DNA of 64,000 nucleotides from Undaria pinnatifida (GCA_012845835.1 JABAKD010000022.1:7411542-7475541), one strand, 5' to 3'. Shown: positions 53,300 through 64,000, counted from the first letter of the stretch. Numbers and translations are program-made. The notes: generated from the letters alone by a model not told the origin.

Positions 53300-55620
53300 T
53301 AGCTGTTCATGTGCACCCACAGGTTGTTTTGGTGGGTCAGTTCATTGACCATGGCGGGGCTCATAACCTGTTGGAATCATGCATGCGACATCCAGGGAAA
53401 CCCGACTAGTATTCACTTACGAAACCGCACGAGAAAGTGGTGATAATCAACGTATGTGTAGTTGATGTACAGTCAAACGCAATATGTTGGTGTTGTGTTA
53501 TTCATTTTGTGGACCAATTCGAGATTCACAACCTATTGGAATGATGCCAGCGTCATCCGGGAAAACCCGACGAGTATTCACACACGAAGTTGCGCGAGAA
53601 AATAACCCTTGGTAGTTGTTGATGTGCAGTCTCGATGCAATCTGTTATAGGCTTGTTCACGTTAAAAAACCCAAATTTATTTCCCGGCGAATGTCCGCGC
53701 CGTTTTTTCGACTCAGACCGTGAAATTTTGCATACGCCTTCTATGTGCCCTTGCGAAGACCTCACCCGATGTTTTTGTTTTGTTTTGTTTTGTTTTGCCT
53801 GATTTTTCGTCAGTCAAGTTTTTTCGGGAAATGTAGACCACCTTAGCCCAATTTGTTTCGACGAAAAAAAACAAAAAAAAACATAGAACCCGCGGGTCAG
53901 ACCTCGGGATGGGCAGATAGAACACGCGTGCAAAATTTCAGGATCCACCTCTCCACATCGGCGTGGACATTTGGACTTTTGTGCGTAAAAATGAGTAAGA
54001 TACGGGATTTCCTTCAAATAACTTGGTTTTAGTATAGGATCCAGTTTTTTTGCTAGTTGAACACAGGTAGTCAGATCTTCGATTTTTTGCGCGAAGAATT
54101 CTACAGACATGCCTTGGAGTACGTCCAACCGGATCGCGCAAAATTCAGCGCAATTTGTTTTTCGCCCACGCTGGGGAAATGCCTGAACACTAGTGAAAAA
54201 ATTGAAGTCCCGTCATTGGCCGATACGAGTTTCGCTCCTAGAAACAGCCCGAGGCCGGAAAAAAAAAAAAGTGACCATGTCACCCTCTTCCGCTGGTCAT
54301 GGGGTTCAGTATGACACCAAATATTCATTCTTTAGCTAGATATTGCGAGCGACGTTCGTGGGGGATATATTTGGGGGGTTTTCTTGAACCAGCCTGTAGT
54401 GTTGTTGTGTTGGGTCATTTTGCTGATCACTCTTTGAGGCTCATAACATGTTGGAATGATGCATGCATCATCTGGAGAAACCCTTCGAACAAGTGTTCAC
54501 TTACGAAATCACGCTGAAAATCTGTTAGCATGAGCCGCGGGGGTCAACACCGGCCTCACTTCGGAGGTATAAGGGCAGGTGGTGCGCGCAATTTTCCTAT
54601 TGGATATATAATTTTTAAGGAGATTTCTGGTTGACGGAAAACGCCCGGTCGACCGGAGTCGTCCTTCATGGTCTGACGCCAAGTTTATAGAATCCATGTG
54701 TACCTGTGATGCTACAGTGCGTACGCAACCTGTTGGTGTTGTTGTGTTGGTCATTTTGCTTACCATGGCGAGGCTCATAACCTGTTGGAATGATGTGTGG
54801 CGAGGCTCTGCATCTCTTTCCATATAGCATCATGAAGTCTAAACCTTCCGTGGTCAGCAATAATTACACAGGCATGGAAGGAGCGTAAGGAAACCCGTTT
54901 CACTACATCCGTTTTCTGTCTGTTGGTTCGAAAAAATGCAAATGTTGGAACATGAAGTCTAAATTAAAGTCCATGTGTACTTTTTTTAATGTTGCGCAGC
55001 CCCTACGCAACCTGTTGGTGTCGTTGTGTTTCGTCATTTTTTTGCCATGGCGACAATCGTAACCTGTTGGAATTATATGTGTCGAGGCTCTGCATCTCAT
55101 CTTACAGAGGCAGGGCCTAGACACGCATCACTTCCACAACCCCATATAGCAGCATAAAACCTAAAACTTTCGGAGTCGGTACTATTATTCGCATGGAAGG
55201 AGCGTGAGGAATGCCGTTACAGTATACCATTTTTTGCGCTTGCTGTTTTGCCTACTTGTTGGAAGATGGAGTCCGCTAATATAGTCCGTGTGTAGTTGCT
55301 GATGTCCAGTTCCTACGCAACCTGTCGATGTTGTTATGTCAGCCGTTTGGTTGGCCAGTTCCTACGCAACCTGTCGATGTTGTTATGTCAGCCGTTTGGT
55401 TGGCCATAGTGAGACTCGTAACTCGTAACCTGCTGGAAGGATGCGTGTCGAGGCCCTGCATCCCAGAGAGAGGGACTAGACACTTGCTGTCCCAACCAAC
55501 GAATATAGCTGCATGAAATCTTCGGAGGCGGTTGGTTGTAATAGCAGCGGGAAATCTTCGGAGCCAGCGCAATACGAACAAAAACGAGCGCACTGGGGAA
55601 ATGTCGCACGCACAGCTCTA
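53300..55620 (+). repeat. Degenerate repeat array, about 6 units
   Basis: Each unit has a CATAACCTGTTGGAATGATG block at 53361, 53529 (CACAACCTATTGG), 54440, 54776, 55059 and 55425. Three units continue to a CCGGG-AAACCCGAC or similar block and TATTCACTTACGAAA; the other three continue to TCGAGGCTCTGCATC. CCTACGCAACCTGTTGGTGT precedes several. The array has two sub-types, so it grew in at least two steps. No gene is seen. Confidence 0.75.
55307..55405 (+). repeat. 49-bp perfect tandem duplication inside the array
   Basis: CAGTTCCTACGCAACCTGTC, GATGTTGTTATGTCAGCCGT, TTGGTTGGC twice in a row, without a mismatch in the copies I compared, so it is very recent. Confidence 0.95.
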
Positions 55621-55729
55621 GACCTCTTTGTGTCGTCCTACATACCCGTTGTGCGGCACGACGGGCGAAAATGCCGCTACAGATATCCTTAGTTGTTTTT
55701 CAGCCCATCTAATATCCTCGCTCTACCAG

Positions 55730-55870
55730 GTACTGGTTTTGGCTCCCTCCCTTTCGTAACTCAGATCGGAAATCGCATACGGGCGCTCTTCCCCCCTCCC
55801 CACTACGGTACGTGTCTTCGTTTTTTATCACGGGAATAATTCTTCAGTACTTTCTGCTCTCTTCGAAGCG
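55730..55870 (+). repeat. Repeat family R2, copy 3
   Basis: CTCCCTCCCTTTCGTAACTC, CCCCCTCCCCACTACGGTAC, TCTTCGTTTTTTATCACGGG. It carries both halves of the 2500-2640 copy. Confidence 0.65.
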
Positions 55871-56845
55871 TGTTGAACTGTGCATATACCTTACCACGCG
55901 TTTTCTGCAAATCAAGGTGAAATCCAGAAAACGATCCTCCTTGGGTGGATCCGAACTCATGACATTGACCTTAGTTGATGCGAGGTGTGTTCATCAGGGG
56001 ACATCCGGGGTACATTCCGGTGAAGTTGAACAGCCAGATTACCGGTGGCGCGGGCTACTGGCGCTATGTTGTGTGTACACAGTCTCCGCTTGGATATGTT
56101 GGCGTCAACCACATTGAAAGACGAGATCATATCAGCTGGACGCCCTTCCCCATATTTCTCCTCCTGTTGACGCCGTGTTGCACCCCGGAGATTTTTTTGC
56201 TTTTCCATTTGATGTCCGGTGGGAAATCAGCGGGTGAGCGACCGGAAAACACATATTTCTTGCTGTGTATTTGTGTCGGCGGCTAAATGGGGCATGGAAT
56301 GTTTTGAAGCATGCACGCGTTATAGCTATCGAGCCCGCTCTTAAGGGGCCAGTTCCTCCGCGTTACTGGATCGCCCGCCCGCCGTCGCTGGTAACGTCGT
56401 CTACCTTTTTCATAGAGACAGCGGTCAAACATATCTCGCGCTGATGTCGTAGAAACTCCGTTATCGGTTCTCATTTTGGCGTCTACGCCTATTCCTTTGG
56501 GACCCAAAAATGTGCATGATTGACTTTGTCGTTGCCATTAACTCCTGCTGATAGCAGTGTGAGCGCGTGACAGTAACTATAGTAGCACCATGCTGCGCGC
56601 TCATGCTGTACAGCTCCTAACATTGCAGGGTGTTTTTGCGATATATTAAAGTTGGTCGGGGGTAGTAGGAATACATGTAATAGCATTTGCGAAACCGACG
56701 AACGTCACCACCCAAGGCCAGCACATCCCACAAAAAAAACAGGTTAAAACTTGAGAAAAAAAAAGGAAAAAAACACGCTACGGTAGAGGAGAATCGTTTT
56801 TTTTTTCCTACTTTCTGAGGCTCATAACCACTTGAGGAGCTAAAC
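55871..56845. other. Unassigned region
   Basis: No gene recognised; 55930-56290 has overlapping open frames on both strands without domains. Confidence 0.4.
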
Positions 56846-56849
56846 ACCT

Positions 56850-56940
56850 TCTTAACCCCTTTAGAGCCCCAAAATCCCTCCCTATAGTAATGCCAAGTAT
56901 ACTTGTCCCCCAAAAGGGTTTCCAGTAGTGAAGGCGTTAA
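56850..56940 (+). repeat. Repeat K copy
   Basis: CTTAACCCCTTTAGAGCCCC, AAAATCCCTCCCTATAG, AAGTATACTTGTCCCCCAAA, AGTGAAGGCGTTAA. Matches 43975-44070 closely. Confidence 0.85.
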
Positions 56941-56945
56941 TACTA

Positions 56946-57293
56946 AGGTATTAGTGGGGTATTAGTCCGTTTGACCACTTGCAAAAGGCTAACCAATAGC
57001 TTACCCAAACTAAGCCTTATAACACTACCCACCTGAAACGGCGGGATACCAGGTCAGCCGGATATACGAGCGGACCTGTCAATATCCAAGCGGTTTCATT
57101 TCCTGGGTATACCGGGGAGAGTATTTTTCAAGTTCGACATGGAGAAAGTCTGAAAAAGTTTATTGTTGTGGATGGTGGGGTTTGAACCCACAATCCCAAA
57201 AACCCACGTCCTGCCGACGACGCCATTTTTTTAAGGTATTAGTGGGGTATTTGTCCGTTCGATCCCTTGCAAAGGGTTAACCAATAGATTATG
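56946..57293 (+). repeat. ~58-bp direct repeats flanking a tRNA-like segment
   Basis: AGGTATTAGTGGGGTATTAG, TCCGTTTGACCACTTGCAAA, GGCTAACCAATAG at 56946 recurs at 57236. Between them, on the minus strand (57233-57165), is a tRNA-like stretch with GATTGTGGGTTCAAACCCCA (T arm with B box), but no matching acceptor stem. Confidence 0.7.
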
Positions 57294-57300
57294 TGGAAGC

Positions 57301-57474
57301 GTCGTGATGCCGGGAAGGTGTGAGGGAAGGGACGCAGGGGTATCAGCTTCGCTTGGAGACAGCACCGGTTCTTCCTTGTAGATTTCTTATTATTGGCGTT
57401 GAGCTATGAGAAGCTCGAGGAGACAGGAAAGGAGGAGTGAGAGCATGGGGGTGGGGTGAGGCTCACACAGTTCG
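57301..57474 (+). repeat. Repeat R4, copy 2
   Basis: Close copy of 3269-3442 (see there). Confidence 0.9.
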
Positions 57475-58905
57475 GTGCCAATATCGTCTTTAATTTTTTT
57501 TCCTGTACCCAACCAAAGTTTTGTATCTCTCAAACACCCCGTCGTTATTATCGATGCGTTTCGGCGGACTAAGGCATGATTACCGCAGTGTTTCGACGAA
57601 CTTGAGCAGCATAGAGGTCGTGCATGGCATGAAACTGGCGAAATTTACATATGACACCAGCATCCTGACAATTTTAGGCAGCGAAGACCCCATTTACGAC
57701 ATAAGGCTGGCGCGGGGTTATCACCGTCCTGTACGAGACTGTTAAGATATGGCCTCGAAAGGCCTGTAATTATCCGAATTAATATCATTTGAATGGGCTT
57801 CGTATGATAAGGTTGGCGTTTTATATTCGGGATAGTCAGGAAATAGATCGGAGGCACGAGCCTCCGATCTCAGAAACCATCCGGGGCTCTGGTGGAATCG
57901 AATAAAGCTGCGTCTCTACGAAGGTTAAGAAAGTGGGTACGCTCCAAGGACCTGATCAATTGGCAGACCTGCAGGGGACACTCTGTGTCTCCGCCCAATA
58001 CCCTCACAAGACCCACTGGGTCGGACTTCTCAGCCCTCCGACGCTCTATTACAAATGTCACCCCCCAACCAGGCAGTGGTTGATGCTGTAATCCTCACGT
58101 TTCGCCGCCCGTTTTCCCTCTAAAGTCCGCAAAAGGCTAACGCCGTGTGGGGGGTGTTTTTCTGTGACCGCGTAGATATGAAAACGGCGCGTCTTTTCTC
58201 CGCGCGTTGGTACGGGCATCTTCCGGTGCCCTCGCCGGAACGAACTGTGCAAAAACGCACCCGTCACAGTCGTCGCTCGTCTAATTTTTTTTCCGTAGCA
58301 TCAGTTGGACCGGGAAACACTCCCCTCTCCCAGAGAGAAAGGGTATCAGTGGCGACAACAAATAGGAGTGTCGCCTTTGGGATTGAAGCCAGCGTGCATT
58401 TTTTCTTCGTTAGTGACGGAACAAGCCGATGGTGCTACCAGACCACACACTGGGACTTGAACCCGTGTGCGTTTTTCTCGTCGGTGACGGACTACTTAAA
58501 AACTCTACCTCAGGAATAATGTGAGCGCTACCCACTCGTCTCAAATTCGCCGAAACGGCAGATCATCTCATAAAATAAATACCTGCTCACTACGACTATG
58601 TAAGGGGTCTATAGCACGCCAACTAATGCATTCAATGGACGCATACGTAATACAATATATACTCGACCAGACATCATCCCACATAACAAAAAAGACCACA
58701 ACACTAAGGAGCCTCCACGAAGCACACAAAACAATATATTTATTCGGTGTATACGAAGTACATTTATACCCGACCGACGACATCGCCCTGATTAACAATA
58801 AATACCAGAACGCTATGGAGATTACATGAATCACGTAGATAAATGCACTTGGTTAGACACATACGTAATACAACTTCTACTCGACCATACATCGTGACGC
58901 TGTTT
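57475..58905. other. Unassigned region
   Basis: 57755-57795 and 57830-57870 have small palindromes (GGAGGCACGAGCCTCC). 58068-58135 resembles the GATGCTGTAATCCTC...AAAGTCC marks of the 32.5-34.4 kb array. 58430-58475 has a minus-strand T-arm-like CACGGGTTCAAGTCCCAGTG. No gene. Confidence 0.45.
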
Positions 58906-58908
58906 TGC

Positions 58909-59370
58909 GAACAGCCAACGCCTACGACCTCGTCAGGCCGCAGCTGCGGTGCTGCGCCTTCCGGTCTGGATGCCCACATCACGTTAGCTGCAACGTTCTG
59001 ACTGTTATTGTCCTGTGCAACACGCTAACGTACAAAACGTGCCCCCCCACCCACCCTGTCAATTTTCTGCGGCCTCTTCGGTCAGACGACACGCGGTATG
59101 CAGGCCTTATGCCTCTTCGCTATCCGAACACATCACGAGCGCTGCTTGCGAACAGCAAACGCCTAATCCCATTAGGACACAGCTATGGTGCTGCTCCATC
59201 CGTTCTGACCCTCCACATCACCCTATATTCGACGTTCCAACTCTTCTTGCTTTGTGCAACACGCTGGGTACAAAACTCGCGCCCCCGCTCTTTCACTCTC
59301 TGCGGCTTCTGCGGTCAGACGACGGGTGGTATGCGGGCGCCCTGCCTCTTCGCAATCTCGAACGCATTGC
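58909..59370. repeat. ~240-bp diverged tandem duplication reaching the 3' end of the next gene
   Basis: Copy 1 (58909-59147) and copy 2 (59148-59370) share GCGAACAGC-AACGCCTA, TGTGCAACACGCT, TACAAAAC, CTGCGGC, CGGTCAGACGAC, GGTATGC-GGC and TGCCTCTTCGC-ATC in order. Copy 2 contains the last ~18 codons and the stop of the 59315-60668 minus-strand gene; copy 1 has a matching IAKR...stop remnant. Confidence 0.75.
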
Positions 59371-60382
59371 AAACCGTGTAACGGTGACGTCTAGAGCTAG
59401 ATCGAGCCGCGAACAGAGTCGGCAATCGCTCCCTCTCGAACCGTCGCTGGAGGTACGCCCTGAGGAAACGATCGTCCAGGTCGTACGTCATCGGCCTTTC
59501 CGCCGGGATATTTTTATCTCCTGGCCTAGTCGTCACCACCACTGGCCTCTTCGCCGCCTTGCGCTCCGCCGGCGAACACCGGGCTCTAGCGTTGGCGCCG
59601 ACAGACGACGTCGACGATAACAGAGAAAAAAACGGAGTCCTGACTACCCTCGCCCCGGGGGACAAAGGCCGTTCCCGTCCCCGTTCCCGTCCCCGTTCTC
59701 GTCCCCGTCCCGCCACGGCCGCCACTGCTGCCGCCGCCGGCACGAACCTTCTCATTTTGACAGCCAACTTGGCTGCTTCCGTGGCCGCGGCGGTGATCGC
59801 CGCGGACCGTCTCCGACCCTTTCTCTCGCGTATGCTTCCGCCTAGAGGAATGGTAGGCCCTCTACTGATTCTGGGGACGTTTGAGACGCTCTCTGGAGTT
59901 TCGCTGGGGTTTTGTGTGCTATCGTCGGCATTGCGTGCCCCGCCCAGGCTCTCAACGTCAGCACCCGCGTATTCTCCGGCACCGTTACCCCCGGCCCAAG
60001 ACGGTGGCCGCTGACTCTCACCATCACCGTAAACAGCGCCACCTACTTCGGTGACCTTGTCGCGGCTACCACTATTGTCTACGCTTGTGCCGCTCGAGAA
60101 AGGGGCAAGGCCCGGCCCTTCTCTTCTGTCCTCCTCCAAAATATGTTCCTCTAGACTCGTTTTTCTTTCATCCTCACTCACAACGCCACCCATGCTTGCA
60201 CCCCCCAGCGCTGGCCGATTTTCCGTAACTTGTGTCGGCCGTCCGGCTCCGTGCACTGCTGTACTTAAGGCCGCTGCCTCTGCTGTTGCATCGATGTCTA
60301 GGTCTGCACGTGAATTTCCGTCTGCTGTTACTGTTGTTGCTGTTGTTTCTGCTGCTGCTGCCGCCGCTGCGGCTGCTGTTGA

Positions 60383-60413
<31 letters not shown>

Positions 60414-60668
60414 GTCGCTTTCCAATAGAAGACGTGTTCTTTGAGCTGGTCAAGTTGGGCGTCCTCCGCGAGGACACTATTCGTCTTTACCGCTGCCGGT
60501 GCTTGGAGGCGGTGGTCGTGGGGGCGGCGGCGTGCTTGAGCGGAGCAAGGATGTTTGCTGTCTTCTTTGTCGATACCACCGTCGTCATCACCGCCATCGC
60601 TGTCATCGCCCGCACGGTCGCTTATTTTGTGCACCATATCGTACAAGACGTCTTCCTCGGTAAACTCT
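59315..60668 (-). CDS. Low-complexity Ala-rich protein, long exon (~450 codons)
   Basis: Open for 443 codons from ATG 60646; an acceptor (TTTTTTTCCCCAG, ending 60669) just before GAGTTTACCGAGGAAGACGT suggests that the exon really starts at 60668 (EFTEEDVLYDMVHKISD) and that an upstream exon is missing. Order of features: an acidic Asp/Gly stretch, a helix (LAEDAQLDQLKEHVFYWKA), an Ala/Thr run, an acidic middle, a basic Ala helix, three RGRE-type repeats, and a distinct C-terminus (MTYDLDDRFLRAYLQRRFER, ERLPTLFAARSSSRRHRYTV). The last part looks like the conserved, folded portion. No family is recognised. The plus frames opposite are shadows with poly-Leu or poly-Ala from the same CTG/GCT runs. 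Confidence 0.55.
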
Positions 60669-61149
60669 CTGGGGAAAAAAACTCGGTCCTTTTCATATTT
60701 TTTCCCGTTTTGTCGTCGGAGACCGTAGCCATATCAGTCGGTCGTCCCGTGGAGTCACAAAGAAAGGAAAAATTTCCCACCACAGGGAGGCGGCAGGGCG
60801 CGCGCGGGGGGAGAGAGGTAATGCTTAGCAACAGGAGGAAAAACGTAAAGTGCTGCGGTGATTATGAAGATTGTGCTTCAAGATCGATGCAGGTAACTTC
60901 CGGCCAATTCACCCACCAGTCTGCACGGTGCCACGAGGGCAGAACAATCAAAGATGCGGATGAAACCTTAATTAACTGCTTGATGAGACACGATTGGTTG
61001 CGCATGTTTCACGCAGGTGTACGACAAGTCCGAACAATTTCCTTTGGAGTACCATTGGCCGCATGGACCGCGGTCAGTGCCCTTACCCCGGGACGAACCT
61101 ACACTCTGGTCTAGACAGGAAAAAGCGCATGGCTTTTCACCGGCCGGGT

Positions 61150-61300
61150 CACTTCTCACGGACCGGGTCGGGTCCGGGTGACTCGACCGGACCCGACCCG
61201 TGATTTTTGTAAACCTTCTGACTCGACCCGACCCGTCCCGTGATATTTGTAAACCTCCCGACCCCACCCGACTCGACCAGCGAGACTCAGAAAACCTCCT
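61150..61300 (+). repeat. ~40-bp satellite, ~3 units
   Basis: GACCCGACCCGTGATTTTTG then TAAACCTTCTGACTC; GACCCGACCCGTCCCGTGAT then ATTTGTAAACCTCCC; a third diverged unit near 61270. It begins with an inverted ACCCGGACCCGACC-type palindrome. Confidence 0.8.
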
Positions 61301-61314
61301 GGCCAGACCCGCAG

Positions 61315-64000
61315 TTACCGCGATACGGCTCGCGGCCCGTGAAACGCGCCTAAAACAAGGTTCGTGGTTACACCGTCTCGATTGAATGATGTGTTGCAGA
61401 CCTTCTCAGTGGTTTCCTCCGGGGGGGTTTCCAGACTAGTCAAGCAGCTCATGACTGTATCTCGCCTTCTCTCCCGTCGCTCCTGCTGAATCTGCTTGTG
61501 CTCGCGCAAAGTTTGTCGCCGCTGAATGATCTTCACTCTGACGTATGCCATGCGCGGTCGTCGGGACAAAATACCAAGGGGTGGAAGGAGGGAAGCAGGC
61601 AGGGAGACAGGGAGGCAGAGAGGGGAGAAGTGGAGTTTGGTGACGACTCTCCCCTTGGTGCTCGAGCGCATTGGCCTATGTGTACTCCCGAGCCATCCCG
61701 TCGCAAGATTCTTCGGTGATCTACAAGTGCAATGCTCAGGGAGGCAGAGAGGGGAGAAGCGGAGTTTGGTGACGACTCTCCCCTTGGTGCTCGAGCGCAT
61801 TGGCCTATGTGTACTCCCGAGCCATCCCGTCGCAAGATTCTTCGGTGATCTACAAGTGCAATGCTTTGCCGTTTAGCGCCGGAAAAGAAGGAGGAGGAGA
61901 AGAAGAAGAAGAAGAAGAAGAAGAAGAAGAAGAAGAAGAAGAAGAAGAAGAAGCGCCACCGCGTACTTGTCCCACCACCCAAGAGCGCTTGCGAGGGCCG
62001 GAATACTTCAAAATGGCATCAATATCCAGGGTATAGTTAATCGTGTTCACAATTCACTCGTTCCGCGCTCGGATCGAAGGCAAACGCGGCGACCGAGGTA
62101 CACCTTGTGGAAGCAAAATACCGAACCTAAACTCGGTGCGCGTGCAGCAATGGGACAGAAAAAAATCGCGATACGCGAACGGTTATTTGCTCTGACGGTA
62201 AATTGTTGAACCAGAGCTCAAACTATTGCTTGCCTTTGGAGGAAATTATCATTACACATGGTCAACCGCGCGTTAGACAGAACACGTTCGAGTTGCCACG
62301 GTACCGCCACGCACAGACATGCCGTACCTGTCGTGTCCGGACAGCATGGTTAACCCTTCCGTCAGCTCTTCGCGCGACAACGTGCCGTTACCATCCGCAT
62401 CCTATGGAAGAGGGGACATTTCCGGCAACTCATGTGAGAAAACGCTGTTCTTGGGAGCGACGAGGAGTCCACACAACAAGAAGGCGTTTCAACAGCGCTC
62501 GACAGAGGACAGGACAGTAGCACTAGAAAATAAGAACTGGATACCATGGAGAAATTACGTCGCTGAGACATAAGCACTAGGCAGACTTATCCCTTCCGAA
62601 ACTTCAGGGAGACAAAGTGACACAGTAAAAAAACACAGAAGTCAGGTAGGAGAAACATCTAAACCCCGACTTACCCATGGAACTCCAGAGCGGAAACATA
62701 GAAAAGTGGCGAAAATTATGAGACAAATACAGTGGTATCGCCAACAGGAAGCATCCAGGCTCTGGTAAAGGAGAAGGGTGCATCTAGTGCCCCGGCCTGC
62801 AATGCAGAGTGTTGCGCGATGGTACATACTGCTGATTCTAAGTGTTCACACTTGGAGTGGGCCGTTGATGAGACCGCTTTTCTCGAATGTGTCCGTCGTT
62901 TTTTTACCTGGTCCAAACAGAGTTTCAATTTCTGATGTACTCACCAGCATATCGAACACGTCGCGGACCCTAAGGTGCCGTAGACGCAGCATGTCGTCCA
63001 CCTTTAGCACGCAGCCGGCCAACCTGGCGTCAGACATCTTCCCCTGCTTAGCGGCACTGACAGCCAGCTGGAACTCCTGCAGAGATATCGATGGCGTTGG
63101 GCGATCGCGCGATCGCGGCAAGAAAGGACTGTCGTAATAAGGACCAGTCTTGGGGGAGGGAGCGTACTCGTCTGTTGACTGGGCTGCCTTAGTAATTTAG
63201 CCATTGATCACGTATCCCTCTCGAGACGGATGGCCGTGCCTACTCCGGATAGCGATATCCCCTTACCTTTTTTCTGTATTGACTAGGGCTTGGGGGGAAA
63301 GTGGTTTCGTATTTTCAGTTTTTTAGCCAGCAAGGTAAAAGCGGAAGTGTTGTGAGCTTAAGCTTCATTTTTACTTATCCGCAGCAGAAAAGAAACGAAA
63401 AGCAATCGGGTGAGGTGCGTATGGTTGATCCTTCGTCCGACGACGTCGACGCGCACGGGCTTGACGGGGGCGGGCACGGCTAACCGGCGGACCGAATGAC
63501 GTTGCCGGCTATCGAAACAACTAAAATATACTGGTATCATATCATAGGCGATCGACGATAACTCTGCGGAAGACAAGCACCTCCCCCGATAAAAGCTGCA
63601 ACGAGCAAGCAAGCAAATGGGCAAACCGAAACCCGGCGAAGGGAGGCGCCCAGACAGGGAACCACGCAAACGTATGGGTGCTGTCGCTGTGTCTTCGCGG
63701 ACTCGTCACCGCCCCAGTCGGAACGGTCGCGCGAAGACCCTTCGTCTTCCTGAACCCTCTGAATCACCACCCTCCTCATTCGTGAAAATTTAGGAGTGCC
63801 CGAGCTTCGTTTATTGTTTTCTGTTTTCATTGTGCACAATCAACGACTGATCAACGACCCTGGCGCAGCCTATCGCGAAAGTATATTGATTTTTACCTAA
63901 CACACCTACCACAAATTTCTCCGCTGTAAATACCGCGGGCGTTTCCGGTCTCACTCACCTGTGAGTCGACCTCGCCGGATTGGTCGATGTCCATGTACGC
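61315..64000 (-). CDS. EF-hand protein, 3' part (4 exons; continues off the right edge)
   Basis: Exons in transcription order: >64000-63959, 63076-62945, 62401-62328, 61537-61315. Every intron begins GT (GTGAGT, GTGAGT, GTACGG) and ends AG, with phases 0, 0 and 2 in agreement. Loop 1 is AYMDIDQSGEVDSQ joined to EFQLAVSAAKQG: D1, D3, S5, E7, D9 and E12 of a canonical EF-hand, split by an intron just before the Glu12 codon. Loop 2 is DADGNGTLSREEL, beginning at the first base of its exon; D1, D3, N5, T7, S9 and E12 are present. So a Ca2+-binding EF-hand pair is expected. The last exon is a basic, Gln/Arg-rich helix (IIQRRQTLREHKQIQQERRE) and ends at a TAA. The N-terminal part lies outside the window, so the class (sensor, kinase, channel) is open. 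Confidence 0.82.
61608..61865 (+). repeat. 129-bp tandem duplication in the last EF-hand intron
   Basis: 61608-61736 and 61737-61865 differ at one position in what I compared (GAAGTGGAG against GAAGCGGAG). It starts CAGGGAGGCAGAGAGGGGAG and ends TCTACAAGTGCAATGCT. The repeated minus-strand peptide (VDHRRILRRDGSGVHIGQC) follows from the duplication. Confidence 0.97.
61875..61953 (+). repeat. (GAA)n microsatellite
   Basis: GGAGGAGGAGAA followed by about 20 GAA units, inside the last intron of the EF-hand gene. The poly-Glu or poly-Ser frames are artefacts. Confidence 0.97.
63077..63958 (-). other. Intron of the EF-hand gene (882 bp)
   Basis: Lies between exons carrying the two parts of EF-hand loop 1. 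It contains no second gene that I can support; the minus frame 63537-63839 has no domain. Confidence 0.7.

Noticed and set aside
57165-57233. Possible tRNA gene on the minus strand
   Set aside because: T arm and B box are good, but no acceptor or D-arm pairing is found.
59559-60444. Plus-strand Ala- and Leu-rich frames opposite the 59.3-60.7 kb gene
   Set aside because: Shadows of the CTG/GCT runs; the minus frame is longer and has a good acceptor.
61533-62036. Poly-Glu, poly-Ser or poly-Phe frames
   Set aside because: Products of the GAA microsatellite inside an intron.
1-64000. Prokaryotic features: operons, Shine-Dalgarno sites, CRISPR arrays
   Set aside because: No tightly packed gene runs, no regular spacer-repeat array; the short-unit arrays are contiguous satellites without spacers, and the convincing coding regions are spliced.

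Overview
This is eukaryotic nuclear DNA. Nothing in it looks bacterial: there are no operons, and the few convincing coding stretches are short exons bounded by GT..AG splice sites in matching phase, separated by introns of about 0.4 to 2 kb. Most of the window is dispersed repeats, tandem arrays, C-rich and T-rich tracts and trinucleotide microsatellites. Proteins rich in poly-Ala, poly-Gly and Asn/Ser, together with a large C-x-F-x-P-x-I type protein, fit a stramenopile and most resemble a brown alga of the Ectocarpus type. That placement is inference from style and protein families, not from a marker gene.

Layout. 1-11.6 kb: repeat-dominated, with a triplicated 260-bp repeat, a 9-bp satellite, a 1.4-kb inverted-repeat element, a tRNA-headed SINE inserted in a minisatellite, and C-tailed repeats. 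11.6-19.3 kb: a minus-strand gene of at least six phase-consistent exons (about 947 aa) with an N-terminal ubiquitin-like segment and C-terminal F-K-P motifs. 19.9-20.3 kb: a small two-exon plus-strand gene for a predicted myristoylated protein, divergent from the large gene. 20.3-44.6 kb: gene-poor, with several repeat families, tandem arrays, short pogo-like elements and decayed reading frames. 44.6-48.6 kb: a plus-strand gene with a clear DUSP domain split over two exons, followed by a low-complexity tail. 49-59 kb: repeats, a pogo-like short element, a degenerate repeat array at 53.3-55.6 kb, and one weak coding candidate near 51.2 kb. 59.3-60.7 kb: a large minus-strand exon of a low-complexity protein. 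61.3-64.0 kb: the 3' part of a minus-strand EF-hand gene that runs off the window's right edge.

The genes do not form a pathway. The main biology lies in the repeats: a C-tailed repeat sits in each of the three introns of the DUSP gene, twice shortly upstream of an acceptor site; a hairpin-forming repeat has about ten copies and one possible compensatory change; a SINE family has exchanged its tRNA-like head; and pogo-like short elements keep their TIRs. Exon models were made by eye from splice consensus and reading phase, without transcript evidence.
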